Source: Burkholderia thailandensis E264 (GTDB lineage Bacteria; Pseudomonadota; Gammaproteobacteria; Burkholderiales; Burkholderiaceae). From it: 64,000 bases of DNA. Location: the NCBI RefSeq assembly GCF_000012365.1, contig NC_007651.1, forward strand, positions 558,001 to 622,000. Reading direction: 5' to 3'. Both the position numbers and the translations under genes were made by a program. Below, in pieces: positions 55,544-64,000 of this stretch (its first letter is position 1; each line of letters begins with the position of its first letter). Below the pieces are notes generated by a model that saw only the letters and a list, made by a program, of their open reading frames with translations, was not told the origin of the DNA and did not search any database.

Positions 55544-56509
55544 ATGAGTTGGCAGAGCAAAGTCGCGTGCTGGCTGCTGCGCCGGCAGTTTCGTCCTGAG
55601 ACGCTGCGCCCCGTGATCGACCCGGCTCGCGCGCGGCGGCTGACGAAGCTGCGGATGCGCGTGCCGCGCCGCCCGCCCGCCGGCTGGCGGCTGCGCGAGC
55701 GCTACGGCGCCGGCGACGCGCCGCTGCGCGGCGAATGGCTCGAGCGCACGGACGCCGTGCCCGTTCGCGCGAAGCATGGCCGGATGCTGCTGTATTTCCA
55801 CGGCGGCGGTTATTACTTCTGCTCGCCTCAGACGCACCGCCCGCTCGTGTTCGCGCTGACGCGGCACGCGGGCGTGCGCTCGTTCTCGCTCGACTACCGG
55901 CTCGCACCCGAGCATCCGTTTCCGGCCGCGCTCGACGACGCGCTCGCCGCGTACCGGCAACTCGTGTCCGCCGGCACGCCGCCGGAGTCGATCGTGTTCG
56001 GCGGCGATTCGGCGGGCGGCGGCCTCGCGCTCGCCGCGCTCGTCGCGCTGCGCGACGCGGGCGACCCGCTGCCGGCGGGCGCGGTGCTGTTCTCGCCGTG
56101 GACCGATCTCGCCGCGACGGGCGATACGCTGCGCACGCACGACGGGCTCGATCCGATGTTCGCGGGCGCGGCGCTCGGCCGCGCGGCGCGCCTGTATCTC
56201 GGCGACACGCCGGGCACGCATCCGCATGCGTCGCCGCTGTATGCGGATTTCACGGGATTGCCGCCGCTTTTCATCCAGGCGGGCAGCACCGAGGTGCTGC
56301 TCGACGATTCGCGGCGCGTCGCCGACAAGGCGCGAGCGGCGGGCGTGCACGTCGAACTGGAGATATGGCCGCAGATGCCGCACGTATGGCAGATCTACGT
56401 GCCGTTCGTGCCCGAATCGGCGCGTGCGCTCGAGCGGGCGGCCGCGTTCGTGCGGCGCATCGCGGTCGAGCGCGCGACTCAGCGCACGGCCGACGCGTCG
56501 ATCGCCTGA
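55544..56509 (+). CDS. HSL-family alpha/beta-hydrolase (esterase/lipase)
   Basis: A 321-aa hormone-sensitive-lipase-type esterase: oxyanion motif FHGGGYYF, nucleophile elbow FGGDSAGGGLAL (Ser), acid region GSTEVLLDD (Asp) and catalytic His in QMPHVWQIY. No signal peptide, so cytoplasmic. It hydrolyses short to medium acyl esters; the natural substrate is unknown. ATG 55544 is chosen over the in-frame GTG at 55535. Its 3' end overlaps the convergent EcsC gene by 31 bp. Confidence 0.9.
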   Translation: MSWQSKVACWLLRRQFRPETLRPVIDPARARRLTKLRMRVPRRPPAGWRLRERYGAGDAPLRGEWLERTDAVPVRAKHGRMLLYFHGGGYYFCSPQTHRPLVFALTRHAGVRSFSLDYRLAPEHPFPAALDDALAAYRQLVSAGTPPESIVFGGDSAGGGLALAALVALRDAGDPLPAGAVLFSPWTDLAATGDTLRTHDGLDPMFAGAALGRAARLYLGDTPGTHPHASPLYADFTGLPPLFIQAGSTEVLLDDSRRVADKARAAGVHVELEIWPQMPHVWQIYVPFVPESARALERAAAFVRRIAVERATQRTADASIA

Positions 56510-57417
56510 TACGCGGCCTTCACGGCCGTCTGCCCGTACTTGCGCTCGAGCCGGCGCACCGCGAAGTGTCCGTGCGCGGCCTGCTGGAAATGGTCGATGA
56601 AGAGCGTGTTGACCATCGCGCCGAGCACGGCGCCGATCGCCGGGATCGATTTCGCGGCGATCTGCTCGGTCACCTGCACCGAGAAGCGCGACGCGATCGA
56701 CTGCACGAGGCGCAGCAGCGCGGTCGAGCCGTGCGTGGCGAAACCCTTCGACGCGATTTCCGACGACGCCTTCGACACCGCCTGCGCGAGCGCGCCGCGC
56801 AGCACGAAATAGCCGATGTCGGCGTCTTCCTCCACCTTGTCGCGCTCGCCGTGCGGTTCGCGCCCGCGCGGCTCGCCGTCGGCCTTGCCGCTCGGCTTGC
56901 CGCGCGTGCCCGCGCCCGGCAGCGGGCCGAAGCCGCCGCCCATTCCGAGCACGGCGAGGCATTGCAATTGCGCCTCGGCGCTCGACAGATCCTCGCCCTC
57001 GCTGCGCGCGATGTCGCAGATCGACCGGAACATCAGCGTCGTCGTGACGGGCAGCTCGACGGGCAGCGCGAATAGGCCGAACGCGCCGCCCGCCGCGCCC
57101 GTCGTCGCGACGGCGAGCTTGTGCAGCAGGTTGCTCGGCTTGCTCGGCGTCTCGCCTTCGCTCGCCACGCCGCCCGACTTGCCGAGCGTGCGTAGCGCGA
57201 TGTGCAGGCACTTGCGCAGCGCGAGCTGCGTCGCGTCGTTGATCTTGTCGGTCGCGAAGCCGGGCAGCTTGCCGATCATTTTCTCGACCGGCGCGCCGAC
57301 GACGCTCGTCAGCTTGATCGTCAGCGACGGGCTCTCGAGCGCGAGCTTCGCGCGCCGCAGCGTGTCCAGATCGTCGGCCGACAGCGTCGGCCCGGCAACA
57401 AGTGTGAGCGGTTCCAT
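56479..57417 (-). CDS. EcsC-family protein (312 aa)
   Basis: Matches the EcsC family: VGAPVEKMIGKLPGF, GAAGGAFGLFALPVELPVTTTLMFRSICDIARSEG split over a hydrophobic helix pair, FVLRGALAQAVSKA, and IPAIGAVLGAMVNTLFIDHFQ near the end, with a Gly/Lys-rich insert around residue 170. EcsC proteins accompany some ABC transporters, but their biochemistry is unknown. Probably associated with the membrane through the two hydrophobic stretches. ATG 57417 begins MEPLTLVAG. It is divergent from the DHA2 pump, 106 bp away. Confidence 0.9.
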   Translation of the reverse strand: MEPLTLVAGPTLSADDLDTLRRAKLALESPSLTIKLTSVVGAPVEKMIGKLPGFATDKINDATQLALRKCLHIALRTLGKSGGVASEGETPSKPSNLLHKLAVATTGAAGGAFGLFALPVELPVTTTLMFRSICDIARSEGEDLSSAEAQLQCLAVLGMGGGFGPLPGAGTRGKPSGKADGEPRGREPHGERDKVEEDADIGYFVLRGALAQAVSKASSEIASKGFATHGSTALLRLVQSIASRFSVQVTEQIAAKSIPAIGAVLGAMVNTLFIDHFQQAAHGHFAVRRLERKYGQTAVKAAYQAIDASAVR

Positions 57418-57467
57418 CTGACTCCTTCGCGGCGCGCGCATCGCATGGGGGCGCCGGCTAGATTACC

Positions 57468-57504
57468 TGATGCGTGATAGAATCTTCGATTCGTTGACGC
57501 ATCA
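57468..57504. promoter_or_regulatory. nested inverted repeats, likely MarR operator
   Basis: A symmetric dyad: outer arms TGATGCGT (57468-57475) and ACGCATCA (57497-57504), inner arms GAATC (57480-57484) and GATTC (57488-57492), all centred at 57486. It lies 20 bp before the efflux gene and 51 bp from the divergent EcsC gene. The MarR regulator two genes on is the natural binder. Confidence 0.6.
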
Positions 57505-57523
57505 AAAGTTGCGCGAACAAAAG

Positions 57524-59119
57524 ATGGCAGTCCATACCGCCGCCCACCATTCGAGCGGGCAAGTCCTTCCGTTTCGCGAGTCGCTGCTCGCGATGCTCGG
57601 CATCTCCTTCGTCACGATGCTCGTCGCGCTCGACCAGACCGTCGTCGGCACCGCACTGCCGACGATCGTCGCCGAACTGCGCGGCTTCGACCTGTACGCG
57701 TGGGTCGCGACGTCGTATCTGCTCGCATCGGTGATCACCGTGCCGATTTTCGGGCGGCTCGGCGATTACTACGGGCGCAAGCCGTTCGTGATCGCGTCGC
57801 TTATCGTGTTCACGGGCGCGTCGGTGCTGTGCGGGATGGCGCACGACATGCTGTCGCTCGTGCTCGCACGCGGATTGCAGGGAATCGGCGGCGGGATGCT
57901 CGTCGGCACCGCGTTCGCGTGCATTCCGGACCTCTTTCCCGATTCGGTCGTGCGGTTGCGCTGGCAGGTGCTGATGAGCTCGGCGTTCGGGATCGCGAAC
58001 GCGGTCGGGCCGTCGCTCGGCGGCGTGCTCACGCAGAATTACGGCTGGCGCTCGGTGTTCTACGTGAATCTGCCGGTCGGCCTGCTGTCGCTCGTCTTCG
58101 TCTGGCGCTATCTGCCGCACATGCGGCACGTCGAGCATACGGCCAAGATGCGGCTCGACTGGCCGGGGGCGCTCCTGATCGCCGCGACGCTCGGCGCGAT
58201 GCAGCTCTTCGTCGAATGGCTGCCGAAGTACGGCATCGGCGGCTGGTCGACGCTGCTCCTCGTCGTCGCGCTCGCGAGCGGCGTCGCGCTGTGGCGCTGG
58301 GAGCAGCGCTGCGCGCAGCCGATTCTGCCGTTCGACATGTTCTCGAACCGCGCGCTGTCGACGCTCTTCATCCTCGCGATCCTCGCCGGCTTCGCGATGT
58401 TCTCGCTGCTCTTCTACGCGCCGCTGCTGTTCCAGGGCGGCTTCGGGATGTCGCCGCAGCAGGCGGGCGTCGTCATCACGCCGCTCGTCGTGTTCATCAC
58501 GATCGGCAGCATCATGAACGGCCGTGTGATCACGCGGATCCGCCACCCGAACGCGATGCTGTACGCGGGTTTCCTGCTGTTCGCGCTCGCGTGCGCGGGC
58601 GTCGTCGCGTCGACGCATGCGACGCCCGGCTGGGCGCTGATGGCGCTGATGGTGGCGGGCGGCGTCGGGCTCGGCTTCGTGTTGCCGAATCTGACCGTGT
58701 TCGCGCAGCAGACGGCAGGCCGCGAGCATCTCGGGATCGCGACCGCGCTGCTTCAGTCGCTGCGCATGGTGGGCGGGATGGCGGGCGCGGCGCTCACCGG
58801 CACGCTCATCAACCAGCGCTACGCGAGCGGCGTGCGCGACGCGCTCGCCGCGGACGGCGCGCTGCGCTGGCAGGCGCGTCTTGCCGATCCGCAGGTGCTG
58901 ATCGACCGCGCCGCGCAGTCGCGCGTGGTGGACGAACTCGTGCGCGCGGGGCATCATGGCGCCCATTTGCTCGAAGCGGCGCGCGAATCGCTCGTCGGCG
59001 CGATCCATATCGGCATCGCTCTCGGCACGCTCGTCGCGCTCGCGGCGGTGTGGCAATGCCGCCGCGTGCCGCCCGTCGAACTGCGCCGCAAGCTCGAGCC
59101 GAGCGTCGTCGCCGAGTGA
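57524..59119 (+). CDS. DHA2-family (14-TM) multidrug efflux transporter, MFS
   Basis: A 531-aa major facilitator with about fourteen hydrophobic segments. Motif D1 LDQTVVGTALPTIVAEL and motif A GRLGDYYGRKP are the DHA2/EmrB signatures; motif C-like GIANAVGPSLGGVL is also present. It exports drugs or other hydrophobic compounds using the proton gradient. ATG 57524 (MAVHTA) is preceded by a weak site. The in-frame ATG at 57470 would place the operator inside the coding region, so it is less likely. Co-transcribed with the MarR gene 49 bp downstream. Confidence 0.9.
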   Translation: MAVHTAAHHSSGQVLPFRESLLAMLGISFVTMLVALDQTVVGTALPTIVAELRGFDLYAWVATSYLLASVITVPIFGRLGDYYGRKPFVIASLIVFTGASVLCGMAHDMLSLVLARGLQGIGGGMLVGTAFACIPDLFPDSVVRLRWQVLMSSAFGIANAVGPSLGGVLTQNYGWRSVFYVNLPVGLLSLVFVWRYLPHMRHVEHTAKMRLDWPGALLIAATLGAMQLFVEWLPKYGIGGWSTLLLVVALASGVALWRWEQRCAQPILPFDMFSNRALSTLFILAILAGFAMFSLLFYAPLLFQGGFGMSPQQAGVVITPLVVFITIGSIMNGRVITRIRHPNAMLYAGFLLFALACAGVVASTHATPGWALMALMVAGGVGLGFVLPNLTVFAQQTAGREHLGIATALLQSLRMVGGMAGAALTGTLINQRYASGVRDALAADGALRWQARLADPQVLIDRAAQSRVVDELVRAGHHGAHLLEAARESLVGAIHIGIALGTLVALAAVWQCRRVPPVELRRKLEPSVVAE

Positions 59120-59168
59120 GCGCGCGCTTCGCCACATCATTCACGCATACCGGAGCCGCAGTCAGCGC

Positions 59169-59603
59169 ATGGAAGAACAGGACCGCATCGCGATCTTGCA
59201 GCAGTTCGGACGCACGTACCGCGCGTTCATGTCCGCGTTCGAGGCGCACGTCGGCCAGCCGCTGCCGCGCTGGCGCATCATGGTCGCGCTCGAGCAGCAC
59301 GGCGGCGCGTCGTCGCAGAAGCGGTTGGTCGAGCTGCTGCGCGTCGATCCGGGCGCGCTCACGCGCCAGTTGAAGACGCTCGAGACGCTCGGCTGGATCG
59401 ATCGCGAAGCCGACGCGCGCGACAACCGCGTGACGAACGTGAGACTCACGCAGGCCGGCCGCGCGGCGTTCGAGGCGTGCCTGCCGCGCCGCAACGCGTT
59501 CCTGCACGACACGATGGCGTCGCTGCCGGACGACGTGCTCAGTGCGCTGTCCGGCGCGTTGACGATGCTGGAGGCGCGCGTCGCCGAAGTCGGCGCGAAG
59601 TGA
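59169..59603 (+). CDS. MarR-family transcription regulator (144 aa)
   Basis: Winged-helix MarR protein: WRIMVALEQHGGASSQKRLVELLRVDPGALTRQLKTLE is the helix-turn-helix, followed by the wing DARDNRVTNVRLTQAG. The C-terminal helix mediates dimerisation. It probably represses its own operon, including the efflux pump, through the dyad at 57468-57504, and is released by a small ligand (family knowledge plus position). Confidence 0.92.
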   Translation: MEEQDRIAILQQFGRTYRAFMSAFEAHVGQPLPRWRIMVALEQHGGASSQKRLVELLRVDPGALTRQLKTLETLGWIDREADARDNRVTNVRLTQAGRAAFEACLPRRNAFLHDTMASLPDDVLSALSGALTMLEARVAEVGAK

Positions 59604-59625
59604 GCGCGAAGTGAAGGATGCCGCG

Positions 59626-59654
59626 CGCGCGGCGCGGGTTCGACGCGCCGCGCG
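59626..59654. terminator. GC hairpin between convergent genes
   Basis: CGCGCGGCGCG and CGCGCCGCGCG form an 11-bp stem with a 7-base loop between the MarR and DJ-1 genes. No T run; probably a bidirectional end. Confidence 0.5.
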
Positions 59655-59688
59655 GGCCGCGGCGGGCCGCGGCCGCGCGCGCCGGTTC

Positions 59689-60270
59689 TCAGAGCTCGAT
59701 GCGGGTGCCCAGCAGCGCGAGAAATTGCGACAGCCACGCGGGATGCGCGGGCCACGCGGGCGCGGTGACGAACGGCGCGTCGGTGACGGCCGCGTCGACC
59801 GGAATATCCGCATACTCGCCGCCCGCGAGCCGCACTTCGGGCGCGCACGCCGGGTACGCCGAGATCCGCTTGCCGCGAATCACGTCGGCCGCCGCGAGCA
59901 ACTGCGCGGCGTGGCAGATTGCCGCAATCGGTTTCTTCGCCTCGGCGAACGCGCGCACGAGCGCGATCACTTTCGGGTCGAGGCGCAGATACTCGGGCGC
60001 ACGGCCGCCCGCGATCGCGAGCGCGTCGTAGCCTGTCGCGTCGACGTCGTCGAACGTCGCGTTCAGCGTGAACTGGTGGCCGGGCTTTTCGGTGTAGGTC
60101 TGGTCGCCTTCGAAATCGTGAATCGCCGTCTTCACCTTGTCGCCCGCACGCTTGCCGGGGCATACCGCATCGACGTGATGGCCGATCGCGAGGAGTGCCT
60201 GGAACGGCACCATCGTCTCGTAGTCTTCGGCGAAATCGCCGGTCAGAAACAGAATCTTCCTTGCTGCCAT
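59689..60270 (-). CDS. DJ-1/PfpI-family protein (193 aa)
   Basis: Class I glutamine-amidotransferase-like fold: [20 protein letters not shown] at the start (with the conserved Glu), [18 protein letters not shown], and the nucleophile elbow [12 protein letters not shown] with the family Cys. Members act as glyoxalases, deglycases, chaperones or proteases; the exact activity is not predictable. ATG 60270 has GGAGAGCAGCC upstream. Single gene. Confidence 0.9.
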   Translation of the reverse strand: MAARKILFLTGDFAEDYETMVPFQALLAIGHHVDAVCPGKRAGDKVKTAIHDFEGDQTYTEKPGHQFTLNATFDDVDATGYDALAIAGGRAPEYLRLDPKVIALVRAFAEAKKPIAAICHAAQLLAAADVIRGKRISAYPACAPEVRLAGGEYADIPVDAAVTDAPFVTAPAWPAHPAWLSQFLALLGTRIEL

Positions 60271-60706
60271 GGCTGCTCTCCTGTTGAACGATACCGGATG
60301 ATCCAGGACGAACGGGCAGTGTACTCCGGGCGGCCAAGATGCTGATGACGCAGGCGTGAAGCGGGTGTGACGGAGCGCGAGCTTACGGTGCACATGCGCG
60401 GCGCGTACGCGCGCGGCTGGGTCGAAAGCGGAGCGGATTCTCGAGGCGGCCGTTCGCGGCGGCGTCGAGATGCCCGGATGAGGGGCCGTAGCGGGCGGGA
60501 TGGCGCGATGCGCGCGGTGCGCGGACGCCCGGCGTGTCTTCGATGCGGAGCACGGGCGTCGCCAGCGGCGGAGGAGGCGGAGGGCGCGGGCGCGGATGCG
60601 GTGCGGTGCGCCGAGCGCGGGCGGCGTGCATTGCCGCGCCGCCGTGCCGCGCCGCGTCCGCGCGATCGACCGCCGCTCGTGCGCCCGACCGCCCGCGCCG
60701 CCGACG
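60271..60706. other. GC-rich intergenic region
   Basis: Holds the promoter of the DJ-1 gene and the end of the deaminase gene. Open frames here are arginine-rich shadows. I see no convincing repeat or RNA structure. Confidence 0.4.
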
Positions 60707-61987
60707 TCAGAAGTACGTTTCGATCACTTCGGTCACGCGATACTGCGGATCGACGACGAGCAACTGGCGCCACTTGTCGAATGTGAGGCACGGGTGCGAG
60801 ATGTCGAACGACACCATGTCGCCGACTTTCAGGTCCGCGCCCGCCGGAATCTTCAGGTACGCGTGCTGATCCATCAGCCCGGTCACTTCCCAGCCCTCGC
60901 CCGGCGCGATGTCGCGCGGCAGGCCGCCCGCGCCCGGACGGAAGTGGCGCGCCGGTTCCGGCAGGCCCGCGTCGAACGCGGAATCGCGCTTGCCGAGCGC
61001 GATGATCGCGCGCTCGGGTTCGGGAATCGACTGCACGTACGCCCACAGCTGCAGCGCCGGCAACAGGCCCTCGCCCATCTTCCGCGCGATCGGGTTGCGC
61101 GCGAAGATGTCCGTCTGCGCTTTCTTGTAGATGCCGACGTCGTGCGTCAGGTAGCAGCCGGGGCGCAGCACGACGTCGATCACGCCGGCCGCGGCCGCCT
61201 GCGCGAATTCGTCGGCGACGACGTCGTACCACGCGGAGCCCGCGCCCGACAGCAGCGCCGGCGCGCGCGCGAAGCGGCCGGCCGACGCGAGTTCGTGCAC
61301 GAGCTTGACCGCGCGCCGCAGGAACGCGCGGATCTCGCCTTCCTCCTTCAGCACGCCTTCGTACAGCTCGATGCCGGCGAGCTTCAGCACGTCCGGGTGG
61401 TGCGCGATCGCGGCGAGCACCGCGTCGCGCTGCGCGTCGTCGCGCACGCCGGTGCGCCCGCCCGGCACGCCGAGCTCGAGCAACACGTTGAGCGGCTTGC
61501 CCGCCGCGCCGAAAAAGCGCGCGAGCTGCTCGACGCCGTCGACCGAATCGACGAGGCAGAAGAATTCGAAATCGGGGTCGGTCAGCAACTCGGCGATCAT
61601 CGCCATGTTGTGCCGGCCGACGAGCTGGTTCGCGAGCAGCACGCGCCGCACGCCGCCGTGATACGCGGCGCGCGTCTGATGCGCGGTCGCGAGCGTGATG
61701 CCCCACGCGCCCGTTTCGAGCTGACGGCGGAACAGCTGCGGCGCCATCGTCGTCTTGCCATGCGGCGCGAGCTTCACGCCGTATTCGGCGACGAACGCCT
61801 GCATCCACTTCAGGTTGTGCTCGATCCGGTCCGCGTACAGCACGGCGGCGGGCAGGCTCACGTCCTCGGCGAGCAGGTTCCATTCGAGCCGGCCCGCGTC
61901 CGACAACGGCACGCTCGCGCTCGGCACGTTGCCGAGCCCCTTGCCGAACGGGTCGATCGTCGCTTCCTGATAGTTTGTAACTTTCAT
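60707..61987 (-). CDS. amino acid deaminase, PLP fold-III (D-serine/D-threonine dehydratase-like)
   Basis: A 426-aa alanine-racemase-fold enzyme. The PLP lysine is in [14 protein letters not shown]. Zinc/PLP-binding signatures include [26 protein letters not shown] and the C-terminal [19 protein letters not shown], where the SHPC His and Cys bind the metal in D-serine dehydratase relatives. It converts a D-amino acid to a ketoacid and ammonia. GGAGTGAGATAAG precedes the ATG. It is divergent from the RpiR regulator, with D-aminoacylase beyond, giving a D-amino-acid catabolic unit. Confidence 0.9.
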   Translation of the reverse strand: MKVTNYQEATIDPFGKGLGNVPSASVPLSDAGRLEWNLLAEDVSLPAAVLYADRIEHNLKWMQAFVAEYGVKLAPHGKTTMAPQLFRRQLETGAWGITLATAHQTRAAYHGGVRRVLLANQLVGRHNMAMIAELLTDPDFEFFCLVDSVDGVEQLARFFGAAGKPLNVLLELGVPGGRTGVRDDAQRDAVLAAIAHHPDVLKLAGIELYEGVLKEEGEIRAFLRRAVKLVHELASAGRFARAPALLSGAGSAWYDVVADEFAQAAAAGVIDVVLRPGCYLTHDVGIYKKAQTDIFARNPIARKMGEGLLPALQLWAYVQSIPEPERAIIALGKRDSAFDAGLPEPARHFRPGAGGLPRDIAPGEGWEVTGLMDQHAYLKIPAGADLKVGDMVSFDISHPCLTFDKWRQLLVVDPQYRVTEVIETYF

Positions 61988-62019
61988 CTTATCTCACTCC
62001 ATCGTCCATATGTATCGAT

Positions 62020-62035
62020 GCGAAGTTGACTTCGC
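62020..62035. promoter_or_regulatory. palindrome, likely RpiR operator
   Basis: GCGAAGT-TG-ACTTCGC: perfect 7+7 inverted repeat in the AT-rich gap between the divergent deaminase and RpiR genes, 33 bp before the deaminase start. Confidence 0.55.
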
Positions 62036-62124
62036 GATAGTACAGAAAGTAGCATCGCTGCGGTAATGTTATTTATTAACACGCCGGTTCGCACCGGCCG
62101 TCCCCATCGACCGAGCCCCGCCTC

Positions 62125-63018
62125 ATGACGCCGTCCGCCGAGCAGCCCGCCTTCGACATCGTCGCCCGGATCGCCGAGTGCGCGCCCGAGTTGCGCGACG
62201 CGGAGCGCAAGGTCGCGGCGCTGATCCTCGGCGATCTGACTCAGGCCGCGCACGCGAGCATCGGCGCGCTCGCCGCGCACGCGGACGTGAGCGTGGCCAC
62301 CGTCACGCGCTTCGCGAAGGCGGTGGGCTGCCGCGACGTGCGCGAGCTCAAGCTGCGGCTCGCGCAGGCGGCCGCGGTCGGCCAGCGCTTTCTGACCCCG
62401 GCCGCGGCCGATGCGCAGTGCGACGAGACGCCCGTTTCGCGCGTATACGGAGACGTGCAGGTCGCGCTCGAGCACAACCATCGGCTGCTGCGCCAGACGT
62501 CGTTCGACGCGCCCGCCGCCGCGCTCGCCGCCGCGAACATGATCTACGTGTACGGGCAGGGCGGCGGCTCGACCGCGCTCGCCGACGAGCTGCGCTTTCG
62601 CCTCGTGCGCTTCGGCCGGCCGGTCGCGACCTACCAGGACGCATTGCTGCAGCGGATGGTCGCCACCACCGCGGCGCCCGGCTGCGTGGTCGTCGCGCTG
62701 TCGGTGTCGGGGCGCATCCCGGAGCAGCTCGAAAGCTGCGCGCTCGCGAAGCGCTACGGCGCGACGCTCGTCGCGCTCACCGCGCCCGCGTCGCCGCTCG
62801 CGCAGCTCGCCGATCATCTGATTCCCGTCGTCGCGTTCGAAACCGATTTCATCTTCAAGCCGTCGGCATCGCGCTACGCGATGCTGATGGCGCTCGACGT
62901 GCTCGTCACCGAAGTCGCGCTGCGCCTGGGCGACGACTGCCGCGAGCTGCTGCGCCGGATGAAGCACGCGCTCGACATGCACCGCGGCGGCGGCGACCGC
63001 CAACCGTTAGGAGACTGA
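62125..63018 (+). CDS. MurR/RpiR-family regulator with SIS domain
   Basis: A 297-aa regulator. The N-terminal HTH_6 domain contains AHASIGALAAHADVSVATVTRFAKAVGC. The C-terminal SIS domain includes MIYVYGQGGGSTALADEL and VVVALSVSGRIPEQLESC, the sugar-isomerase fold that senses a small ligand. Flanked by D-amino-acid genes on both sides, so it probably controls them (inference). Its stop is 1 bp before the D-aminoacylase start. Confidence 0.92.
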   Translation: MTPSAEQPAFDIVARIAECAPELRDAERKVAALILGDLTQAAHASIGALAAHADVSVATVTRFAKAVGCRDVRELKLRLAQAAAVGQRFLTPAAADAQCDETPVSRVYGDVQVALEHNHRLLRQTSFDAPAAALAAANMIYVYGQGGGSTALADELRFRLVRFGRPVATYQDALLQRMVATTAAPGCVVVALSVSGRIPEQLESCALAKRYGATLVALTAPASPLAQLADHLIPVVAFETDFIFKPSASRYAMLMALDVLVTEVALRLGDDCRELLRRMKHALDMHRGGGDRQPLGD

Positions 63019-63019
63019 C

Positions 63020-64000
63020 ATGCACTCGCATCCCGAAGCGGCCGATACGCTGATCGTCGGCGCGCAGTTGTACGACGGCACGGGCGCGCCGAGCGTCGAG
63101 CGCGACGTGGCGATTCGCGGTGACCGCATCGTCGCGATCGGCAACCTGACGAACTGGCTCGCGGAGCAGGTGGTCGAGGCGGACGGCCGCGCGCTCGCGC
63201 CCGGCTTCGTCGACGTGCACACGCATGACGATACGCACGTGATCGACGCGCCGCAGATGCTGCCGAAGATCTCGCAGGGCGTGACGACGGTGATCGTCGG
63301 CAATTGCGGCATCAGCGCGTCGCCCGTCGCGCTGAACGGCGACCCGCCCGATCCGATGAACCTGCTCGGCACGCGCGCGGCGTTCCGCTATCCGACGTTC
63401 GCGGCCTACGTCGACGCGCTCGGCGCGGCGAAGCCGGCCGTCAACGTCGCGGCGCTCGTCGGCCACACCGCGCTGCGCAACAACCAGATGGACAGGCTCG
63501 ATCGCGCGGCGACCGACACGGAAATCGCCGCGATGCGCGCGCAGCTCGAAGAGGCGCTCGCGCACGGCGCGCTCGGTCTTTCCAGCGGCCTCGCGTACGG
63601 CTCGGCGTTCGCCGCGCCCACCGAGGAAGTGATGGCGCTCGCCGAGCCGCTCGCAAAAGCGGGCGCCGTCTACACGACGCACATGCGCACCGAGTTCGAC
63701 GCGATCCTCGACGCGATGGACGAGGCCTACCGCGTCGGCCGGCATGCGCGCGTGCCCGTCGTGATCTCGCATCTGAAGTGCGCGGGGCCGTCGAACTGGG
63801 GGCGCAGCGGCGAAGTGCTGGCGTCGCTCGAACGCGCGCGGCGCATCCAGCCCGTGGGCTGCGACTGCTATCCGTACAGCCGCAGTTCGTCGACGCTCGA
63901 CATCAAGCAGGCGACGGGCGACATCGACATCACGATCACGTGGTCCGACCCGCATCCGGAAATGGCGGGCAAGCTGCTGAAGACGATCGCGGCCGAGTGG
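63020..64000 (+). CDS. N-acyl-D-amino-acid deacylase (D-aminoacylase), 3' end outside the window
   Basis: The first 327 residues of an amidohydrolase-superfamily enzyme. The metal site is seen as APGFVDVHTHDDTHV (HxH) and the family Cys as VGNCGISASPV; LSSGLAYGSAF, YTTHMRTE (metal His) and VVISHLKCAG (metal His and Lys) follow. It releases D-amino acids from N-acyl-D-amino acids, feeding the deaminase at 60707-61987. Full-length family members are ~480 aa, so about one third is missing beyond 64000. GTTAGGAGACTGAC is the ribosome-binding site. Confidence 0.92.
   Translation, partial: MHSHPEAADTLIVGAQLYDGTGAPSVERDVAIRGDRIVAIGNLTNWLAEQVVEADGRALAPGFVDVHTHDDTHVIDAPQMLPKISQGVTTVIVGNCGISASPVALNGDPPDPMNLLGTRAAFRYPTFAAYVDALGAAKPAVNVAALVGHTALRNNQMDRLDRAATDTEIAAMRAQLEEALAHGALGLSSGLAYGSAFAAPTEEVMALAEPLAKAGAVYTTHMRTEFDAILDAMDEAYRVGRHARVPVVISHLKCAGPSNWGRSGEVLASLERARRIQPVGCDCYPYSRSSSTLDIKQATGDIDITITWSDPHPEMAGKLLKTIAAEW

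Noticed and set aside
60271..60706. Possible gene in the GC-rich gap before the deaminase stop
   Set aside because: All frames are arginine-rich and lack start signals.

Overview
The window is very GC-rich, with codon third positions almost all G or C. Its gene set (a Burkholderia-type TOMM kinase/cyclase fusion, a Burkholderia-style exopolysaccharide locus, D-amino-acid genes) points to a Burkholderia of the pseudomallei/thailandensis group, probably an accessory-rich part of chromosome 2. This placement is inferred from gene content only. No rRNA, tRNA or CRISPR was seen.

Layout. (1) 0-4.2 kb: two small unknown genes, then a wrecked STAND/NACHT ATPase gene (probably anti-phage) that is frameshifted and interrupted by an N-terminally truncated IS256-family element. 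(2) 4.4-14.4 kb, minus strand: an AhpD-like protein, a 2032-aa SpvB/TcB-TcC (Rhs) toxin and a short TcA-like partner. (3) 15.4-17.6 kb, minus strand: three paralogous small proteins of unknown function, each preceded at nearly the same distance by the same tandem GTAAT motif, plus a cysteine-containing small protein; hairpin terminators separate the units. (4) 17.9-26.9 kb, plus strand: a ribosomal-peptide (TOMM) locus with an FHA protein, the kinase/cyclase/ATPase fusion, two nitrile-hydratase-type precursor peptides, a YcaO cyclodehydratase and a class II aldolase. (5) 27.3-29.6 kb: a PAS-GGDEF-EAL protein whose 5' end appears frameshifted.

(6) 29.7-54.0 kb: an exopolysaccharide region in several transcription units. 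Minus strand: GNAT, ManC, glycosyltransferase, Wzx. Plus strand: glycosyltransferase, PAP2 phosphatase and a sigma54 enhancer-binding regulator. Minus strand: a six-gene chain, each overlapping the next by 4 bp (carrier protein, acyl-CoA dehydrogenase, amino acid:carrier-protein ligase, DUF1839, GH2 glycosidase, double alpha/beta hydrolase). Two divergent Crp-like regulators flank a 0.9-kb AT-rich control region with a good sigma54 promoter, followed by a WcaJ-type phosphoglycosyltransferase, a Wza-like exporter and a glycosyltransferase. The content resembles the biofilm exopolysaccharide (bec) locus described in B. pseudomallei. I saw no Wzc kinase or Wzy polymerase here.

(7) 54-64 kb: an outer-membrane-protein remnant, a possible small RNA, a CHRD protein, an HSL-type esterase, an EcsC protein, a DHA2 efflux pump with a MarR regulator, a DJ-1/PfpI protein, and a D-amino-acid unit (amino acid deaminase, RpiR regulator, D-aminoacylase) that runs off the right edge.

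How the parts may work together (inference): the sigma54 activator, the c-di-GMP enzyme and the Crp-like pair look like control layers for the polysaccharide. The carrier-protein chain looks like a module that loads and transfers an amino acyl group, possibly onto the glycan. The GTAAT motif in the 17.65-17.89 kb divergent region could also link the small-protein family to the TOMM operon.
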